From Chloroflexota bacterium (GTDB taxonomy: Bacteria > Chloroflexota > UBA6077 > CF-72): a stretch of DNA of 64,000 nt. Each line of letters begins with the position of its first letter. Position 1 is the first letter of the stretch. Below the pieces are notes generated by a model. It searched no databases. It had not been told where the DNA came from and saw only the letters and a list, made by a program, of their open reading frames with translations. Made by a program: the position numbers and the translations under genes. Below, piece after piece: positions 53,928 through 62,199 of the stretch. The stretch covers positions 1 to 64,000 of the forward strand of contig JAFAOS010000191.1 in NCBI GenBank assembly GCA_019247515.1. Reading direction: 5' to 3'.

Positions 53928-55139
53928 ATGTACGATGCGATCGTCGTCGGCGCCCGTGTTGCAGGCTCGCCAACCGCCATGCTGCTCGCCCGCAAGGGCT
54001 ACCGTGTTCTCCTGGTCGATCAGACCTCGTTTCCGAGCGACACGATCTCGACCCACCACATCCACCGCGCCGGCCTGGCCACCGCCAACCGCTGGGGCCT
54101 CCTCCCGCGATTAGTTGGGACCGGTGGTCCGCGCATCCGTCGCTGGACCTTCGACGTTGGGCCGTTTGCGCTGACCGGCAATCCACTCCCGGCCGGCGAC
54201 CTGGACTTCGACCTGTGCCCACGCCGCACCGTCCTGGACAGCACGCTGCTCGACGCCGCCGCCGAAGCCGGAGCGGAGGTCCGCGAAAACTTCGCGGTGC
54301 GGGGCATTCTGTCCGACGGCGACCGCGTATGCGGCATCCAGGCCCAGACCGCCGACGGCAAAATCATCCAGGAACGGGCGCGCATCGTGATTGGCGCCGA
54401 CGGCCGCCGTTCGCGCATTGCCCGCCTGGTGGACGCCCCGACGTACCATGCCCGCCCGGCGCTGAGCTTCGGGTACTACAGCTACTGGAGTGGCGTCGAT
54501 CTGCACGGTATCGAGCTGTACCCGCGCGAGGGCCGCGGCATCGTCGCCGAGGTCACCAACGACGGGCTGGTGTACGTGGCGGTCGGCTGGCGACGGGCCA
54601 TGTTCGAAGCCGTGCGCGCGCATACCGAGCGCCACGTCTGGCAGGTGCTCCACGACTGCGCTCCGCAACTCGCCGAGCGCGTGCGCCAGGGCCAGCGTGT
54701 CGCGCCCTTCAAAGGCGCGGACTTTCCCTTCTTCTTCCGCCAGCCCCACGGCTCGGGCTGGGCGCTGGTGGGCGACGCCGGCTACCACCGCGACGCGATC
54801 ACGGGGCAGGGGATTACCGACGCCTTTCGCGACGCGGACCTGTTAGCCGCGGCCGTGGACGCGGGTTTCAGCGGCCGCCAGCCGCTCGCCCACGCTCTGG
54901 CGGCCTACGAGCAGGCACGCAACACCGCGGTCATGCCCATGTACGAGTTCACGTACAGGCTGGCCCAGCTCGAGGCGCCGTCCGAACAGGAACAGCAACT
55001 GTTCGGCGCCCTGCGGACCAACCACTACGAGACCGAGCGCTTCCTGAGCATCATGGCCGGCACCGTGCCCGTCGCCGAGTTTTTCGACCCCGCCAACCTC
55101 GAGCGGATCATTCGCGGGTCAGCAGCCCTGGCCGCCTAG
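53928..55139 (+). CDS. FAD-dependent oxidoreductase (geranylgeranyl reductase/monooxygenase-like)
   Basis: A 403-residue class A-type flavoprotein. The N-terminus has the FAD motif VVGARVAGSPTAMLLARKG. A GADGRRS motif lies near residue 155, and the second flavin motif GDAGYHRDAITGQGITDAFRDA lies near 280. DTISTHHIHRAGLA near 45 is a family element. A GAGGAG site 12 nt before the ATG supports the start. It could hydroxylate or reduce a ring or isoprenoid substrate. It is divergent from the FAH operon and followed at 9 bp by the carboxymuconolactone decarboxylase-like gene, which suggests aromatic catabolism. Confidence 0.85.
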   Translation: MYDAIVVGARVAGSPTAMLLARKGYRVLLVDQTSFPSDTISTHHIHRAGLATANRWGLLPRLVGTGGPRIRRWTFDVGPFALTGNPLPAGDLDFDLCPRRTVLDSTLLDAAAEAGAEVRENFAVRGILSDGDRVCGIQAQTADGKIIQERARIVIGADGRRSRIARLVDAPTYHARPALSFGYYSYWSGVDLHGIELYPREGRGIVAEVTNDGLVYVAVGWRRAMFEAVRAHTERHVWQVLHDCAPQLAERVRQGQRVAPFKGADFPFFFRQPHGSGWALVGDAGYHRDAITGQGITDAFRDADLLAAAVDAGFSGRQPLAHALAAYEQARNTAVMPMYEFTYRLAQLEAPSEQEQQLFGALRTNHYETERFLSIMAGTVPVAEFFDPANLERIIRGSAALAA

Positions 55140-55142
55140 AAT
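55137..55142 (+). promoter_or_regulatory. Candidate -10 element (TAGAAT) overlapping a stop codon
   Basis: TAGAAT starts with the TAG stop of the FAD oxidoreductase and ends 6 nt before the ATG at 55149, so the next gene may have an internal, leaderless promoter. Confidence 0.4.
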
Positions 55143-55148
55143 CGGCGC

Positions 55149-55688
55149 ATGCCTCGCGTCGAACAGATCACCGACAAGGCGCAAATTCCGGCGGAGTGGT
55201 ACCCACTGTACGATCGCATCGCCGCCGCGCGGGGCCGGGTGGCCGGCCCCTACAGCATTCTGCTGCACGCTCCCGCCGTCGCCGACCGCGTCGACCAGCT
55301 TTCTCAAGTCCTGCGCTCCGACACCGAAGTGGACGCGCAGGGCTTTGTGCTGGCGGCGCTGGCGGTCGCCCGCGCGAAGGACTGCCTGTTCGTGTGGAGC
55401 GTCCAGGCGCCCAATGCGCGACGCGCCGGCCTCGCCGACGACGCCATCGCCGCCATCCGCAATCGGCAGACAACCGGACTGACGGACGATCAAAAGGACA
55501 TCATCAGCTACTGCCAGCAATTGGCCAGCGCTAATCGCGTCGACGCGGCAACGTTCGATCGCCTGAAGGCCCGCCACGGTGCGCGCTGGCTCGTCGAGCT
55601 GACGACGATCGCGGGCCATTTCGGATTGATCTGCGGCGTCAACAACGCCTTCGAAGTGCCGCCCTCTCCGCAGGGGGATCAACTGTGA
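55149..55688 (+). CDS. Carboxymuconolactone decarboxylase (AhpD-like) family protein
   Basis: A 179-residue all-helical protein of the CMD/AhpD fold. The typical helix pair is VLAALAVARAKDCLFVWSVQAPNARRAGLADDAIAAIR (about residues 73-110), followed by a second helical domain (LTTIAGHFGLICGVNNAF). The Cys pair of peroxidase-type AhpD (CxxC) is absent, so a decarboxylase or other non-redox role is more likely. Its stop overlaps the DinB-fold gene start (GTGA). The neighbouring flavoprotein and FAH genes suggest a role in ring-cleavage product processing. Confidence 0.8.
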   Translation: MPRVEQITDKAQIPAEWYPLYDRIAAARGRVAGPYSILLHAPAVADRVDQLSQVLRSDTEVDAQGFVLAALAVARAKDCLFVWSVQAPNARRAGLADDAIAAIRNRQTTGLTDDQKDIISYCQQLASANRVDAATFDRLKARHGARWLVELTTIAGHFGLICGVNNAFEVPPSPQGDQL

Positions 55689-56203
55689 GCCAGAGCTTTA
55701 CGCCAGGCGAGATCGCGGCGTTGCTGGAGGCGATGCGTTCGGCCGTGGAGTCCGAGCTCAGCGCGCTGCCCGACGCGGCGCTCGCCTGGCACCCCGCGGC
55801 GGGCGAGTGGTGCGCCAAAGAGTGCGTCGGGCACGTCGTGGAAGCGGAGCGACGCGGGTTCAACGGTCGAATCCGCACGATCCTGGCGGAGTCCGAGCCG
55901 GACCTGGCAGGCTGGGACCAGCAGGCCGTGGCGCGGGAGCGCAACGACTGCCAGCGCAACCTCGGCGACCTGCTGGCGGAGTTCGGAGCGCTGCGCGAGG
56001 ATTCGGTGGCGCTGGTCCGCAATCTGGCGCCCGCCGACCTGGCGCGCGGCGGCACGCATGAAAAGGTCGGCCACGTCACGGTCGAGAACCTGCTGCACGA
56101 GTGGTTGCACCATGACCGCAATCACTTTCGTCAACTGCAGGCGAATGTGCAGGCGTACGTCTGGCCGACGATGGGCAATTGCCAGAAGTTCGTCGGCGAA
56201 TAA
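55685..56203 (+). CDS. DinB/YfiT-superfamily metal-binding helical protein
   Basis: A 172-residue four-helix protein. The likely metal-binding His residues are in ECVGHVVEAER (near residue 50) and in LHHDRNHFRQL (near 145), the usual DinB superfamily pattern. Members include mycothiol- or bacillithiol-dependent transferases and many of unknown function; they are unrelated to DNA polymerase IV. The GTG start overlaps the upstream stop, so it is translated together with the CMD-like gene. A family A repeat follows directly. Confidence 0.8.
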   Translation: MSQSFTPGEIAALLEAMRSAVESELSALPDAALAWHPAAGEWCAKECVGHVVEAERRGFNGRIRTILAESEPDLAGWDQQAVARERNDCQRNLGDLLAEFGALREDSVALVRNLAPADLARGGTHEKVGHVTVENLLHEWLHHDRNHFRQLQANVQAYVWPTMGNCQKFVGE

Positions 56204-56238
56204 CTCCCTCTCCCTCTGGGAGAGGGCGGGGGTGACCC
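56203..56238 (+). repeat. REP-like repeat (family A, copy 4) supplying a gene start
   Basis: CTCCCTCTCCCTCTGGGAGAGGGC is followed by GGGGGTGACCC. The best start codon of the BMP-type lipoprotein (GTG at 56232) and the purine-rich GGGAGAGGGCGGG before it both lie inside the repeat. Confidence 0.75.
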
Positions 56239-57524
56239 ACGGCGCTGCCGGTACCCCGTCTCGCCGACACCTCCTGCTCCTGGCCGGTGGGTGGTTGTGC
56301 GCCGGTGCCGCCGGCGGACTGCTTGGCGCGTGCAGCCCACCACAAGGTGTGACGGTGACGCCCACCACGGCCACGCGCGCGCCGGGGGCTCCGGCCATCA
56401 GCCCGATCACGGGGCCAAGCGGCGCAATCGCTCCGACCGCTGGCCCCGTCGTCGTCTCCGGCACGACCCGGGTGCGCGCCGCATTCGTGTACGCCGGCTC
56501 GATCAAGGACCACGGCCGCACCAACGCCCACGACGACGGTCGCAAGGCCCTCGAACAGGCCCTCGGCTCGAACGTCGAAACGGCCTACACCGAAAACGTG
56601 CCCGAGACCGCCGAGGCACAACCCGTCTTCGAGGACTACGCCCGCAAAGGCTACGCGGTCATCTACGGCGCCAGCTACGGCTTCATGGACGCGATGCTTC
56701 AGGTTGCAAGCTCCTCTCCGGATGTCAAGTTCGAGCACTGCTCCGGCTTCAAAGTCGCGCCCAACCTGGCGACCTACAACGCGGCGCAGGAGGAGCCTCG
56801 CTACGTCTCGGGCACACTCGCCGGCAAGCTGACCAGAACCAGCACGCTGGGCTTCGTCGGCTCATTCCCGATTCCGGAAGTCCTGCGTTCCCTGAACGCC
56901 TTTGCCGCTGGAGTGCAGTCGACTAACCCGGCCGCCACGCTCCTCACGCTCTGGATTGGCACGTGGCTCGATCCCGTCCAGGAGAAAGCCGCCGCCGAGT
57001 CGCTGCTGGACCTGAACGCCGACGTGCTGACCGGCGCCACCGGTTCACCGGCGCTCGCGCAATCCGCCGCCGCCCGCGGCAAGTTCGTCGTCGGCGCCGA
57101 CTACGACCAGTCGGCGTACGCGCCCCAGGCGGTTGTGCAATCCGACCGGTTCGTGTGGGGTGCGCACTACATCAACAGCGTGAAATCCATCCTCGACGGC
57201 ACGTGGCAACCGGTGCAGCGCTATTACCATTTGAAAGACGGCCTGGTGGAGGCAACCCCGCCCGCGGACCTGGTGCCCGCGGACGTGGCCGCGGCGGCGA
57301 CAGGCGTGGCGACCCAGATCAGGACCGGCGCGCTGAACATCTGGAGCGGGCCGCTGACCGATAATCACGGCAACGTCAAAGCACCCTCGGGCGCCACGCT
57401 AGGCGACTTCCTCGATCCAGCAATAACCCCCGCACCCGGCCAGACCCGAGACGACGCCTACGTCCAGTCCGCACAGATGAACTGGGTGCTCAACAACGTG
57501 GTCGGCGATCTCCCGCCGAGCTAG
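56232..57524 (+). CDS. BMP/PnrA-family substrate-binding lipoprotein
   Basis: A 430-residue lipoprotein. The GTG at 56232 gives a short N-region with RR, a hydrophobic stretch (HLLLLAGGWLCAGAAGG) and the lipobox LLGAC, so the Cys would be lipidated. After a Thr/Pro-rich linker, residues 80-420 are a basic-membrane-protein (BMP/PnrA) periplasmic-binding fold: RAAFVYAGSIKDHGRTNAHDDGRKAL, then YGASYGFMDAMLQVA and TLGFVGSFPIPEVLRSLNAFAAG. Family members bind nucleosides or related compounds for ABC uptake. No permease or ATPase gene is visible here, so it is an orphan binding protein in this window. Confidence 0.85.
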   Translation: MTHGAAGTPSRRHLLLLAGGWLCAGAAGGLLGACSPPQGVTVTPTTATRAPGAPAISPITGPSGAIAPTAGPVVVSGTTRVRAAFVYAGSIKDHGRTNAHDDGRKALEQALGSNVETAYTENVPETAEAQPVFEDYARKGYAVIYGASYGFMDAMLQVASSSPDVKFEHCSGFKVAPNLATYNAAQEEPRYVSGTLAGKLTRTSTLGFVGSFPIPEVLRSLNAFAAGVQSTNPAATLLTLWIGTWLDPVQEKAAAESLLDLNADVLTGATGSPALAQSAAARGKFVVGADYDQSAYAPQAVVQSDRFVWGAHYINSVKSILDGTWQPVQRYYHLKDGLVEATPPADLVPADVAAAATGVATQIRTGALNIWSGPLTDNHGNVKAPSGATLGDFLDPAITPAPGQTRDDAYVQSAQMNWVLNNVVGDLPPS

Positions 57525-57532
57525 CCCCGCTC

Positions 57533-57550
57533 CCTCGATGCGTCGAGGGG
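57533..57550 (+). terminator. Hairpin after the BMP lipoprotein gene (no T-run)
   Basis: CCCTCGA (57533-57539) and TCGAGGG (57544-57550) form a 7-bp stem with a 4-nt loop just after the stop. No T-tract follows, so termination is plausible but weakly supported. Confidence 0.4.
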
Positions 57551-57587
57551 TAATGGCCGCGACGGGCTGCTCCGATTCTGTATACCG

Positions 57588-59303
57588 ATGCCGCAGCTTT
57601 TCATGCCCACTGCTCGGACTTCTCAAAGGCGACTCAACCGCTTCACCCAGATCGTCCGCTTCTTTCGGGTGTCGCGCCTGCTGTTGTGGACGCTCTGGGT
57701 CATGTATCACGAACGGCGGCGCGTGCTGCGCGCCCGAGCGCGCGGTGACCTGGAGGCGCAGCCCAACGTCGAGCGGCTGATCGAGGTCCTGGTTGCCTTC
57801 CGCAAGACCGCGGTCGACCTGGGCGTGCTGATGATCAAACTGGGACAATTTCTCAGCTCGCGCGCCGACCTGTTGCCGCAGCAAGCCCTGGATGTTCTGG
57901 GCTCCCTTCAAGACGAAGTCCCGCCTGCTCCATTCACCCACGTGGTCTCGGTCATCGAATCGGAGCTGCATCGACCCGTGGCAGAGCTGTTCAGCTCGCT
58001 GGAGCCGACCGCCACCGCGGCCGCCTCACTCGGTCAGGTCCACAAGGCCGTACTCCCGGGTACGGGCCAGGTGGTGGCGGTCAAAGTGCAGCGCCCGGAT
58101 ATCGAGCGTCTGGTCAACATGGACCTGAGCACGATCCGCTTCGTCATCTGGGTCATCTCGCGGTTCGTCGACACGTCCGAGTTCATCGACCTGCGCGCGT
58201 TTTATCGCGAGTTTCGCCGCACGATCTTCGAAGAGATCGACTATATCCGCGAAGCCGCCAACGCGCGGCGATTCGCCGAAATCTTCAAGGACAAGCCGTA
58301 CATTCGCATCCCGCCGGTCATCGAGGGTTACGTGTCGCGCCGCGTCCTGGTGCTCGACTGGGTGGACGGCATCAAAGTCAACGATTACGTCGAGCTCGAG
58401 GCGAAGGGCGTGAGCCGCATGGCGGTGGCCAGGCGGACGGTGGAGGCGTATTTCTATCAATTCTTCGAAATCGGCTTTTTCCATGCCGACCCCCACCCGG
58501 GCAACATCTTTGTCCAGCCCGGGCCGACGCCTGGCTCCGAGCCAACCGTGGCCTTCGTCGACTTCGGCATGGTCGGTTCACTCACCCGCGCAACCAAGCA
58601 AGGCTTGCGCGACCTGTTCCTCGGCTTCGTCGTCAACAACCCGCACAACATGGTGAGCGCGCTCGCGCAGCTCGGCTTCATCGGCGAAGGCGCCAATCTC
58701 AACGCCATCGAACGTGGCGTCACTCTGATCATGGGTCAATACCACGGCATGACCCTCGGCGAGGCGCGCGACATGAACGTTCGCGAGGTCGCGCACGAGA
58801 TCGAGGACCTGTTCTATCGCCAACCGTTCAGGGTTCCAGCGCAGTTCGCGTTTGCGGGCCGAGCCGTTGGCACGTTGTCGGGTCTGGCCACCGGCCTGGC
58901 GCCCGAATTCAACCTGGTCGAAGTCGCGGTGCCCTACGCTCAGACCTTCCTGGGATTGAACCGCGAGGGCGCCGGGCAAACGGTGCAACAGGTGTTGCGT
59001 CAGGTGGTCGACGCCGGCCGCGTGAGCCTTACCTTGCCGAGCACCCTGGATCGCGTCCTCGCCAAGCTCGAGGCGGGCGAGCTCGAGTTTCAATTTGGTG
59101 AGGATGGTCGGAATGGGACCTCACGGCGGGGGCGTCGCTCGTCATCGTCGCGCGCGTCGTCGGGAACGCTCGTCGCGCTGATCGCGTGTGTTGCACTGCT
59201 CGTGGCCGGCGTCGCCCTGGGGCTGAACCAGCTCACGCTGCAGAGCTGGTTCTGCCTGGGTCTGGGCGGACTGGCCGCGGCGAGCCTGGTCGTACGCCGC
59301 TGA
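57588..59303 (+). CDS. ABC1/UbiB (AarF)-family protein kinase-like protein
   Basis: A 571-residue atypical kinase of the UbiB/ADCK family. Family motifs are the KxGQ helix (LMIKLGQFLSSRADLLPQ near residue 83), the Ala-rich nucleotide loop (AAASLGQVHKA near 145), the lysine strand (VAVKVQRPDI), FHADPHPGNIFV near 300 and VAFVDFGMVG (DFG-like) near 325. Two C-terminal membrane helices follow a Ser/Arg-rich linker. Members support isoprenoid quinone synthesis or lipid handling. The ATG at 57588 follows TATACC by 1 nt; the in-frame ATG at 57603 would suit that promoter better. Confidence 0.9.
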   Translation: MPQLFMPTARTSQRRLNRFTQIVRFFRVSRLLLWTLWVMYHERRRVLRARARGDLEAQPNVERLIEVLVAFRKTAVDLGVLMIKLGQFLSSRADLLPQQALDVLGSLQDEVPPAPFTHVVSVIESELHRPVAELFSSLEPTATAAASLGQVHKAVLPGTGQVVAVKVQRPDIERLVNMDLSTIRFVIWVISRFVDTSEFIDLRAFYREFRRTIFEEIDYIREAANARRFAEIFKDKPYIRIPPVIEGYVSRRVLVLDWVDGIKVNDYVELEAKGVSRMAVARRTVEAYFYQFFEIGFFHADPHPGNIFVQPGPTPGSEPTVAFVDFGMVGSLTRATKQGLRDLFLGFVVNNPHNMVSALAQLGFIGEGANLNAIERGVTLIMGQYHGMTLGEARDMNVREVAHEIEDLFYRQPFRVPAQFAFAGRAVGTLSGLATGLAPEFNLVEVAVPYAQTFLGLNREGAGQTVQQVLRQVVDAGRVSLTLPSTLDRVLAKLEAGELEFQFGEDGRNGTSRRGRRSSSSRASSGTLVALIACVALLVAGVALGLNQLTLQSWFCLGLGGLAAASLVVRR

Positions 59304-59311
59304 GCAGCCTT

Positions 59312-59370
59312 CGCGGGTTGCCGAAAACGTCTCGAAGGGCTCCACCGTAGGTGGAATCAGTGAACCTGCG
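59312..59370. repeat. Palindromic intergenic repeat (family C, copy 1)
   Basis: The element runs from CGCGGGTT to AACCTGCG (near-matching inverted ends) around the core TCTCGAAGGGCTCCACCGTA and GGTGGAATCA. The core has an inner TCCAC/GTGGA hairpin. It lies between the convergent UbiB-like and alcohol dehydrogenase genes. Related copies are at 62071-62169. The rest of this 161-bp gap shows nothing else. Confidence 0.75.
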
Positions 59371-59464
59371 TTCGTCACAGGGCGTTAGCTCACGTTTGTG
59401 GCCGCCAGCTTTCGAAGTGCCGGCAATACTTCTCTGCAGAGAAGCAGACTCGTTCGGCGACGTG

Positions 59465-60514
59465 TCAGGGCACAATGACGACCTTGATCGGGTCGCCCTC
59501 GCGCTCGCGCACCACCCGAAAGGCCTCCTGGATCTGCTCGAGTCCAAAGCGGTGCGTCACCAGCTCGCGGCCGCGGATGCGTCCCTGCGCCGCCAGCGAG
59601 AGTGCACGCCGCACCGCGCCGGCGCCCTCGCCACGCGTCGTGTACAGCGTCACGTCGTCGCGAATGGCCGCGCTCAGGTCGAACGTCACCGGCGCGGGAT
59701 AAAAGCCCAGGAACAGGATCTTGCCGCCGCGCTTGACCATTTCGACCGCCTGTTGTGGAGCGCTCATCGCGCCTGACGCTTCGATGACCACGTCCGCGCC
59801 GAGTCCGTGCGTGATGCGCCTGACGGCGACGACCGGGTCTTCGGAGCGGACGTCGATGGTGCAGTCTGCCCCCAGCCGCTGGCCAAGCTCCAGACGCGAG
59901 CGACGCGTACCGAGCAGCACCACCGGATCGGCGCCCAACGCTTTGCACGCCTGGGTCGTCATCAGGCCAACCGGACCGGGTCCAACGATCGCCACCGACT
60001 GACCCGCCACGTAACCACCAATCGCGTCCAGCCCGTACAGGCTGGTGCCGGCGGTCGTCACCAGCACGGCGTCCTCCCATGTGAGGTTGTCGGGCAGTCG
60101 GTACAGCGAGCTGACATGGTGGAGCGCGAACTCGGCGAAACCGCCGTCGACGGACATCCCGCTCGCGCGATGGCCCTTGGCAACATTGCCGTAGTTCAGG
60201 CAGGCGGTGTACATGCCCAGCACGCAGTTGTCGCAGCGGCCGCAGCCTCGGTGCGCCTCGATCGCCACGCGGTCGCCGATGGCCAGCTCGTCGACGGTTT
60301 CGCCCAGCGCGGCGACGGTACCGGTCCACTCGTGACCCGGCGTGAACTGACCAAAGGGCGGTTGATTCGGAAATGGATGCGTCTGCAGCTTCAAATCCGT
60401 GCCGCACGTGCCGCACATGGCGACTTTGACCAGCACTTCGCCCGCTGCCGGCGCAGGAACAGGCTTGTCGACGACACGGAGGTCGTCTGGTCCGAACAGC
60501 ACCGCGGCCCGCAT
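59465..60514 (-). CDS. Zinc-dependent alcohol dehydrogenase (MDR family)
   Basis: A 349-residue medium-chain dehydrogenase. Catalytic zinc ligands are in CGTCGTD near residue 35 and PGHEWTG near 60. The structural zinc site is CGRCDNCVLGMYTAC near 92-106 (four Cys). The NAD(P) motif is VAIVGPGPVGLMTTQA near 173. It would oxidise an alcohol or reduce an aldehyde; the FTPGHEW pattern suits sorbitol/threonine-dehydrogenase-like members, but the substrate is open. The ATG at 60514 follows TAACCT by 6 nt within a palindrome shared with the neighbouring amidohydrolase remnant. Confidence 0.9.
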   Translation of the reverse strand: MRAAVLFGPDDLRVVDKPVPAPAAGEVLVKVAMCGTCGTDLKLQTHPFPNQPPFGQFTPGHEWTGTVAALGETVDELAIGDRVAIEAHRGCGRCDNCVLGMYTACLNYGNVAKGHRASGMSVDGGFAEFALHHVSSLYRLPDNLTWEDAVLVTTAGTSLYGLDAIGGYVAGQSVAIVGPGPVGLMTTQACKALGADPVVLLGTRRSRLELGQRLGADCTIDVRSEDPVVAVRRITHGLGADVVIEASGAMSAPQQAVEMVKRGGKILFLGFYPAPVTFDLSAAIRDDVTLYTTRGEGAGAVRRALSLAAQGRIRGRELVTHRFGLEQIQEAFRVVREREGDPIKVVIVP

Positions 60515-60520
60515 GCAGGC

Positions 60521-60530
60521 AGGTTAACCT
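60521..60530. promoter_or_regulatory. Palindromic bidirectional -10 element (AGGTTAACCT)
   Basis: The perfect 10-bp palindrome reads TAACCT on both strands: 6 nt before the alcohol dehydrogenase ATG (minus strand) and 12 nt before the GTG of the amidohydrolase remnant (plus strand). It is the third symmetric divergent site in the window. Confidence 0.5.
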
Positions 60531-60542
60531 GATTGGCGCCCC

Positions 60543-60825
60543 GTGACGCGCATCCGCTTCGAAAACGCCTCGATACTCGATCCCGACACCGAGCGCCTGG
60601 TGCCCGACCAGTCCGTCAGCGTGCTCGACGATCGCATCGGCGACCACGTCGACCGCGGCACGGCTGTTGCGCATGGAAGGTCAGATCGGCACGATCGCGC
60701 CGGGCGCTTTTGCGGATCTCCTCGTGCTGGACGGCAACCCCCTGGAAGACATCAACATCCTGGCGGAGCCGCCCAGGCATGTCCGCATGCTGGTGAAGGC
60801 TGGTCGCGTCGTTATCGATCGGTGA
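60543..60825 (+). pseudogene. Amidohydrolase remnant with the catalytic core deleted
   Basis: The first part (GTG at 60543) reads TRIRFENASILDPDTERLV, then DQSVSVLDDRI, a typical amidohydrolase N-terminal beta-sandwich. Near 60645 the homology jumps to another frame reading TAARLLRMEGQIGTIAPGAF, ADLLVLDGNPLEDINIL and VKAGRVVIDR, the typical C-terminal end, stopping at 60823-60825. About 300 residues, with the whole metal-binding barrel, are missing. So this is a deletion derivative, not a frameshift alone. Its promoter palindrome is intact. Its end overlaps the convergent flavin monooxygenase gene by 14 bp. Confidence 0.85.
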
Positions 60826-61993
60826 GCCGCGGGCCCGCTTCCAGGCCCAGCAAATGGCGACCGACCACCGGGTACCAATCCGGATTTACGGCCCCCGCCT
60901 GACCGACGACCTGCAGATCGCGCCAGCAGTGCGCCAGGCGGTGCTTCCGCTGCGTCGACGTGGTGCCACCCGCGCGGAACATCAGGTCCATCGCCTGACG
61001 CGCGGAGTCCGCCGCGAAGCTGCCGGCCAGCCGGCAGCGGGCGCACAACTCCAGACCGGGTGTCTGGCCGGCGGCCGCGATGGTCCACGCCTCCCGCACC
61101 ACTCCGTCGCGGTAGGCCCGACCGCCACCCAGGTGCGCTTCCGCGCGGGCAACCGCGTCCTGAATGTGCGGCTGGTCGCGCAGCAGCGTGCCCACCCGCC
61201 CGCGCGGGACCTTGCCGCCGGCCAGCTCCACCAGCGCGTCGATGCCCGCGCGGGCGATGCCGGTCGCGATCATGCTGTGGTGCGGCCCGATGATCGTGTG
61301 CACCGGTAGCTGGTAGAGCGTGCCCTGCCAGCGCTGCCACTGATTGAGCAGCACGCGACCTGGCACAAACACGACGCGTCGGTCCGGCACGAACACGTTG
61401 GTCACGCTCCAGTCGTGACTGGCGGTGCCGCGCATGCCGGTCATGTCCCAGGTGTCGATGATGGTGACTTCTTCGATCCGCACCGCCATCCGATAGACAC
61501 CCGGAGTTTCAGACGTCTCGTCGTCCAGGTCGAAGTTGGCAATCATCCAGCTCGCCTCGCGGCAGCCGCTGCCGAACCGCCATCGGCCCGAAACCTCGTA
61601 GCCGCCCTCGACGCGCCTGCCATGCCCGCTGCCCGGCACCAGCGTGCCGGCGATGATCTGATCGGGACCTCTGGCGAAGATCTCTTCGATGCCCGCGTCC
61701 GGAAAGGCCAGCGACGACAACTGGATGATGCTGTTGTTCATCAGATTCCAGCCGACCGAGCCATCCGCTTCTGCGATCAACTCGACCACCCGAAAGAGCG
61801 TGGGAATGTCGAGCTGCAGACCGCCGAGCACGCTTGGCAGCAGCATGCGGTGCATGCCCGCCTCGTCCAGCTGCGCGACCAGGGGCTTCGGGATGCAGCG
61901 CTCGCGCTCGGTCTCGGCCTGGTAAGCGCGGACCGTCTCAAAGAGCGCGGCGGCGCTGTCCAGGACTGGATGCGGCTCGGTCGTCTGCAACAC
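60812..61993 (-). CDS. Acyl-CoA-dehydrogenase-fold flavin monooxygenase (HpaB/HsaA-like), copy 2
   Basis: About 393 residues, related to the protein at 37173-38405. I prefer the GTG at 61993 (LQTTEPHPVLD), since it gives an N-terminus of the same length as copy 1; a GTG at 62020 is the alternative. Motifs are AGMHRMLLPSVLGGLQL near residue 46, SVGWNLMNNS near 80, GRWRFGSGCREASWMIANF near 135, DTWDMTGMRGTASHDW near 180, and the C-terminal MDLMFRAGGTTSTQRKHRLAHCWRDLQVV. It would be a reduced-flavin-dependent hydroxylase. No reductase adjoins it. Confidence 0.85.
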   Translation of the reverse strand: MLQTTEPHPVLDSAAALFETVRAYQAETERERCIPKPLVAQLDEAGMHRMLLPSVLGGLQLDIPTLFRVVELIAEADGSVGWNLMNNSIIQLSSLAFPDAGIEEIFARGPDQIIAGTLVPGSGHGRRVEGGYEVSGRWRFGSGCREASWMIANFDLDDETSETPGVYRMAVRIEEVTIIDTWDMTGMRGTASHDWSVTNVFVPDRRVVFVPGRVLLNQWQRWQGTLYQLPVHTIIGPHHSMIATGIARAGIDALVELAGGKVPRGRVGTLLRDQPHIQDAVARAEAHLGGGRAYRDGVVREAWTIAAAGQTPGLELCARCRLAGSFAADSARQAMDLMFRAGGTTSTQRKHRLAHCWRDLQVVGQAGAVNPDWYPVVGRHLLGLEAGPRLTDR

Positions 61994-62070
61994 GACCAGC
62001 GTACCGCGCAGGCCGTACACCCGTCACCGCGAACCATCCCCTGACGGCTCAGCGCGACCCATCGCCTGAC

Positions 62071-62169
62071 AGCAGGTTGATCAAAGACCTCTCGAAGGGC
62101 TCCACTTACGCAGGTTGATGAAACACGTCTCGAAGGGCTCCACCGTACGTGGAATCACCGAACCTGCGT
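62071..62169. repeat. Palindromic intergenic repeats (family C, copies 2a and 2b)
   Basis: Copy 2b (62108-62169) is bounded by ACGCAGGTT and its exact reverse complement AACCTGCGT, with the core CTCGAAGGGCTCCACCGTAC and GTGGAATCA. Copy 2a (62071-62108) is a 5' partial unit with the same CTCTCGAAGGGCTCCAC. The two are joined head to tail. The 178-bp gap between divergent genes is otherwise featureless apart from a -10 for the radical SAM gene. Confidence 0.8.
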
Positions 62170-62180
62170 TCCTGACGTAA

Positions 62181-62186
62181 TAGACT
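62181..62186 (+). promoter_or_regulatory. Candidate -10 element (TAGACT)
   Basis: TAGACT ends 13 nt before the ATG of the radical SAM gene, just after the family C repeat. It is a candidate only; no -35 is recognisable. Confidence 0.3.
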
Positions 62187-62199
62187 CAGACGGACTGCG

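Noticed and set aside
53804-55534. A 576-residue open frame on the plus strand
   Set aside because: It is very Arg/Pro-rich and lies in a shifted frame over the FAD oxidoreductase and CMD-like genes.
59385-60674. A 429-residue minus-strand frame
   Set aside because: It is a shifted frame over the alcohol dehydrogenase gene, which explains the region.
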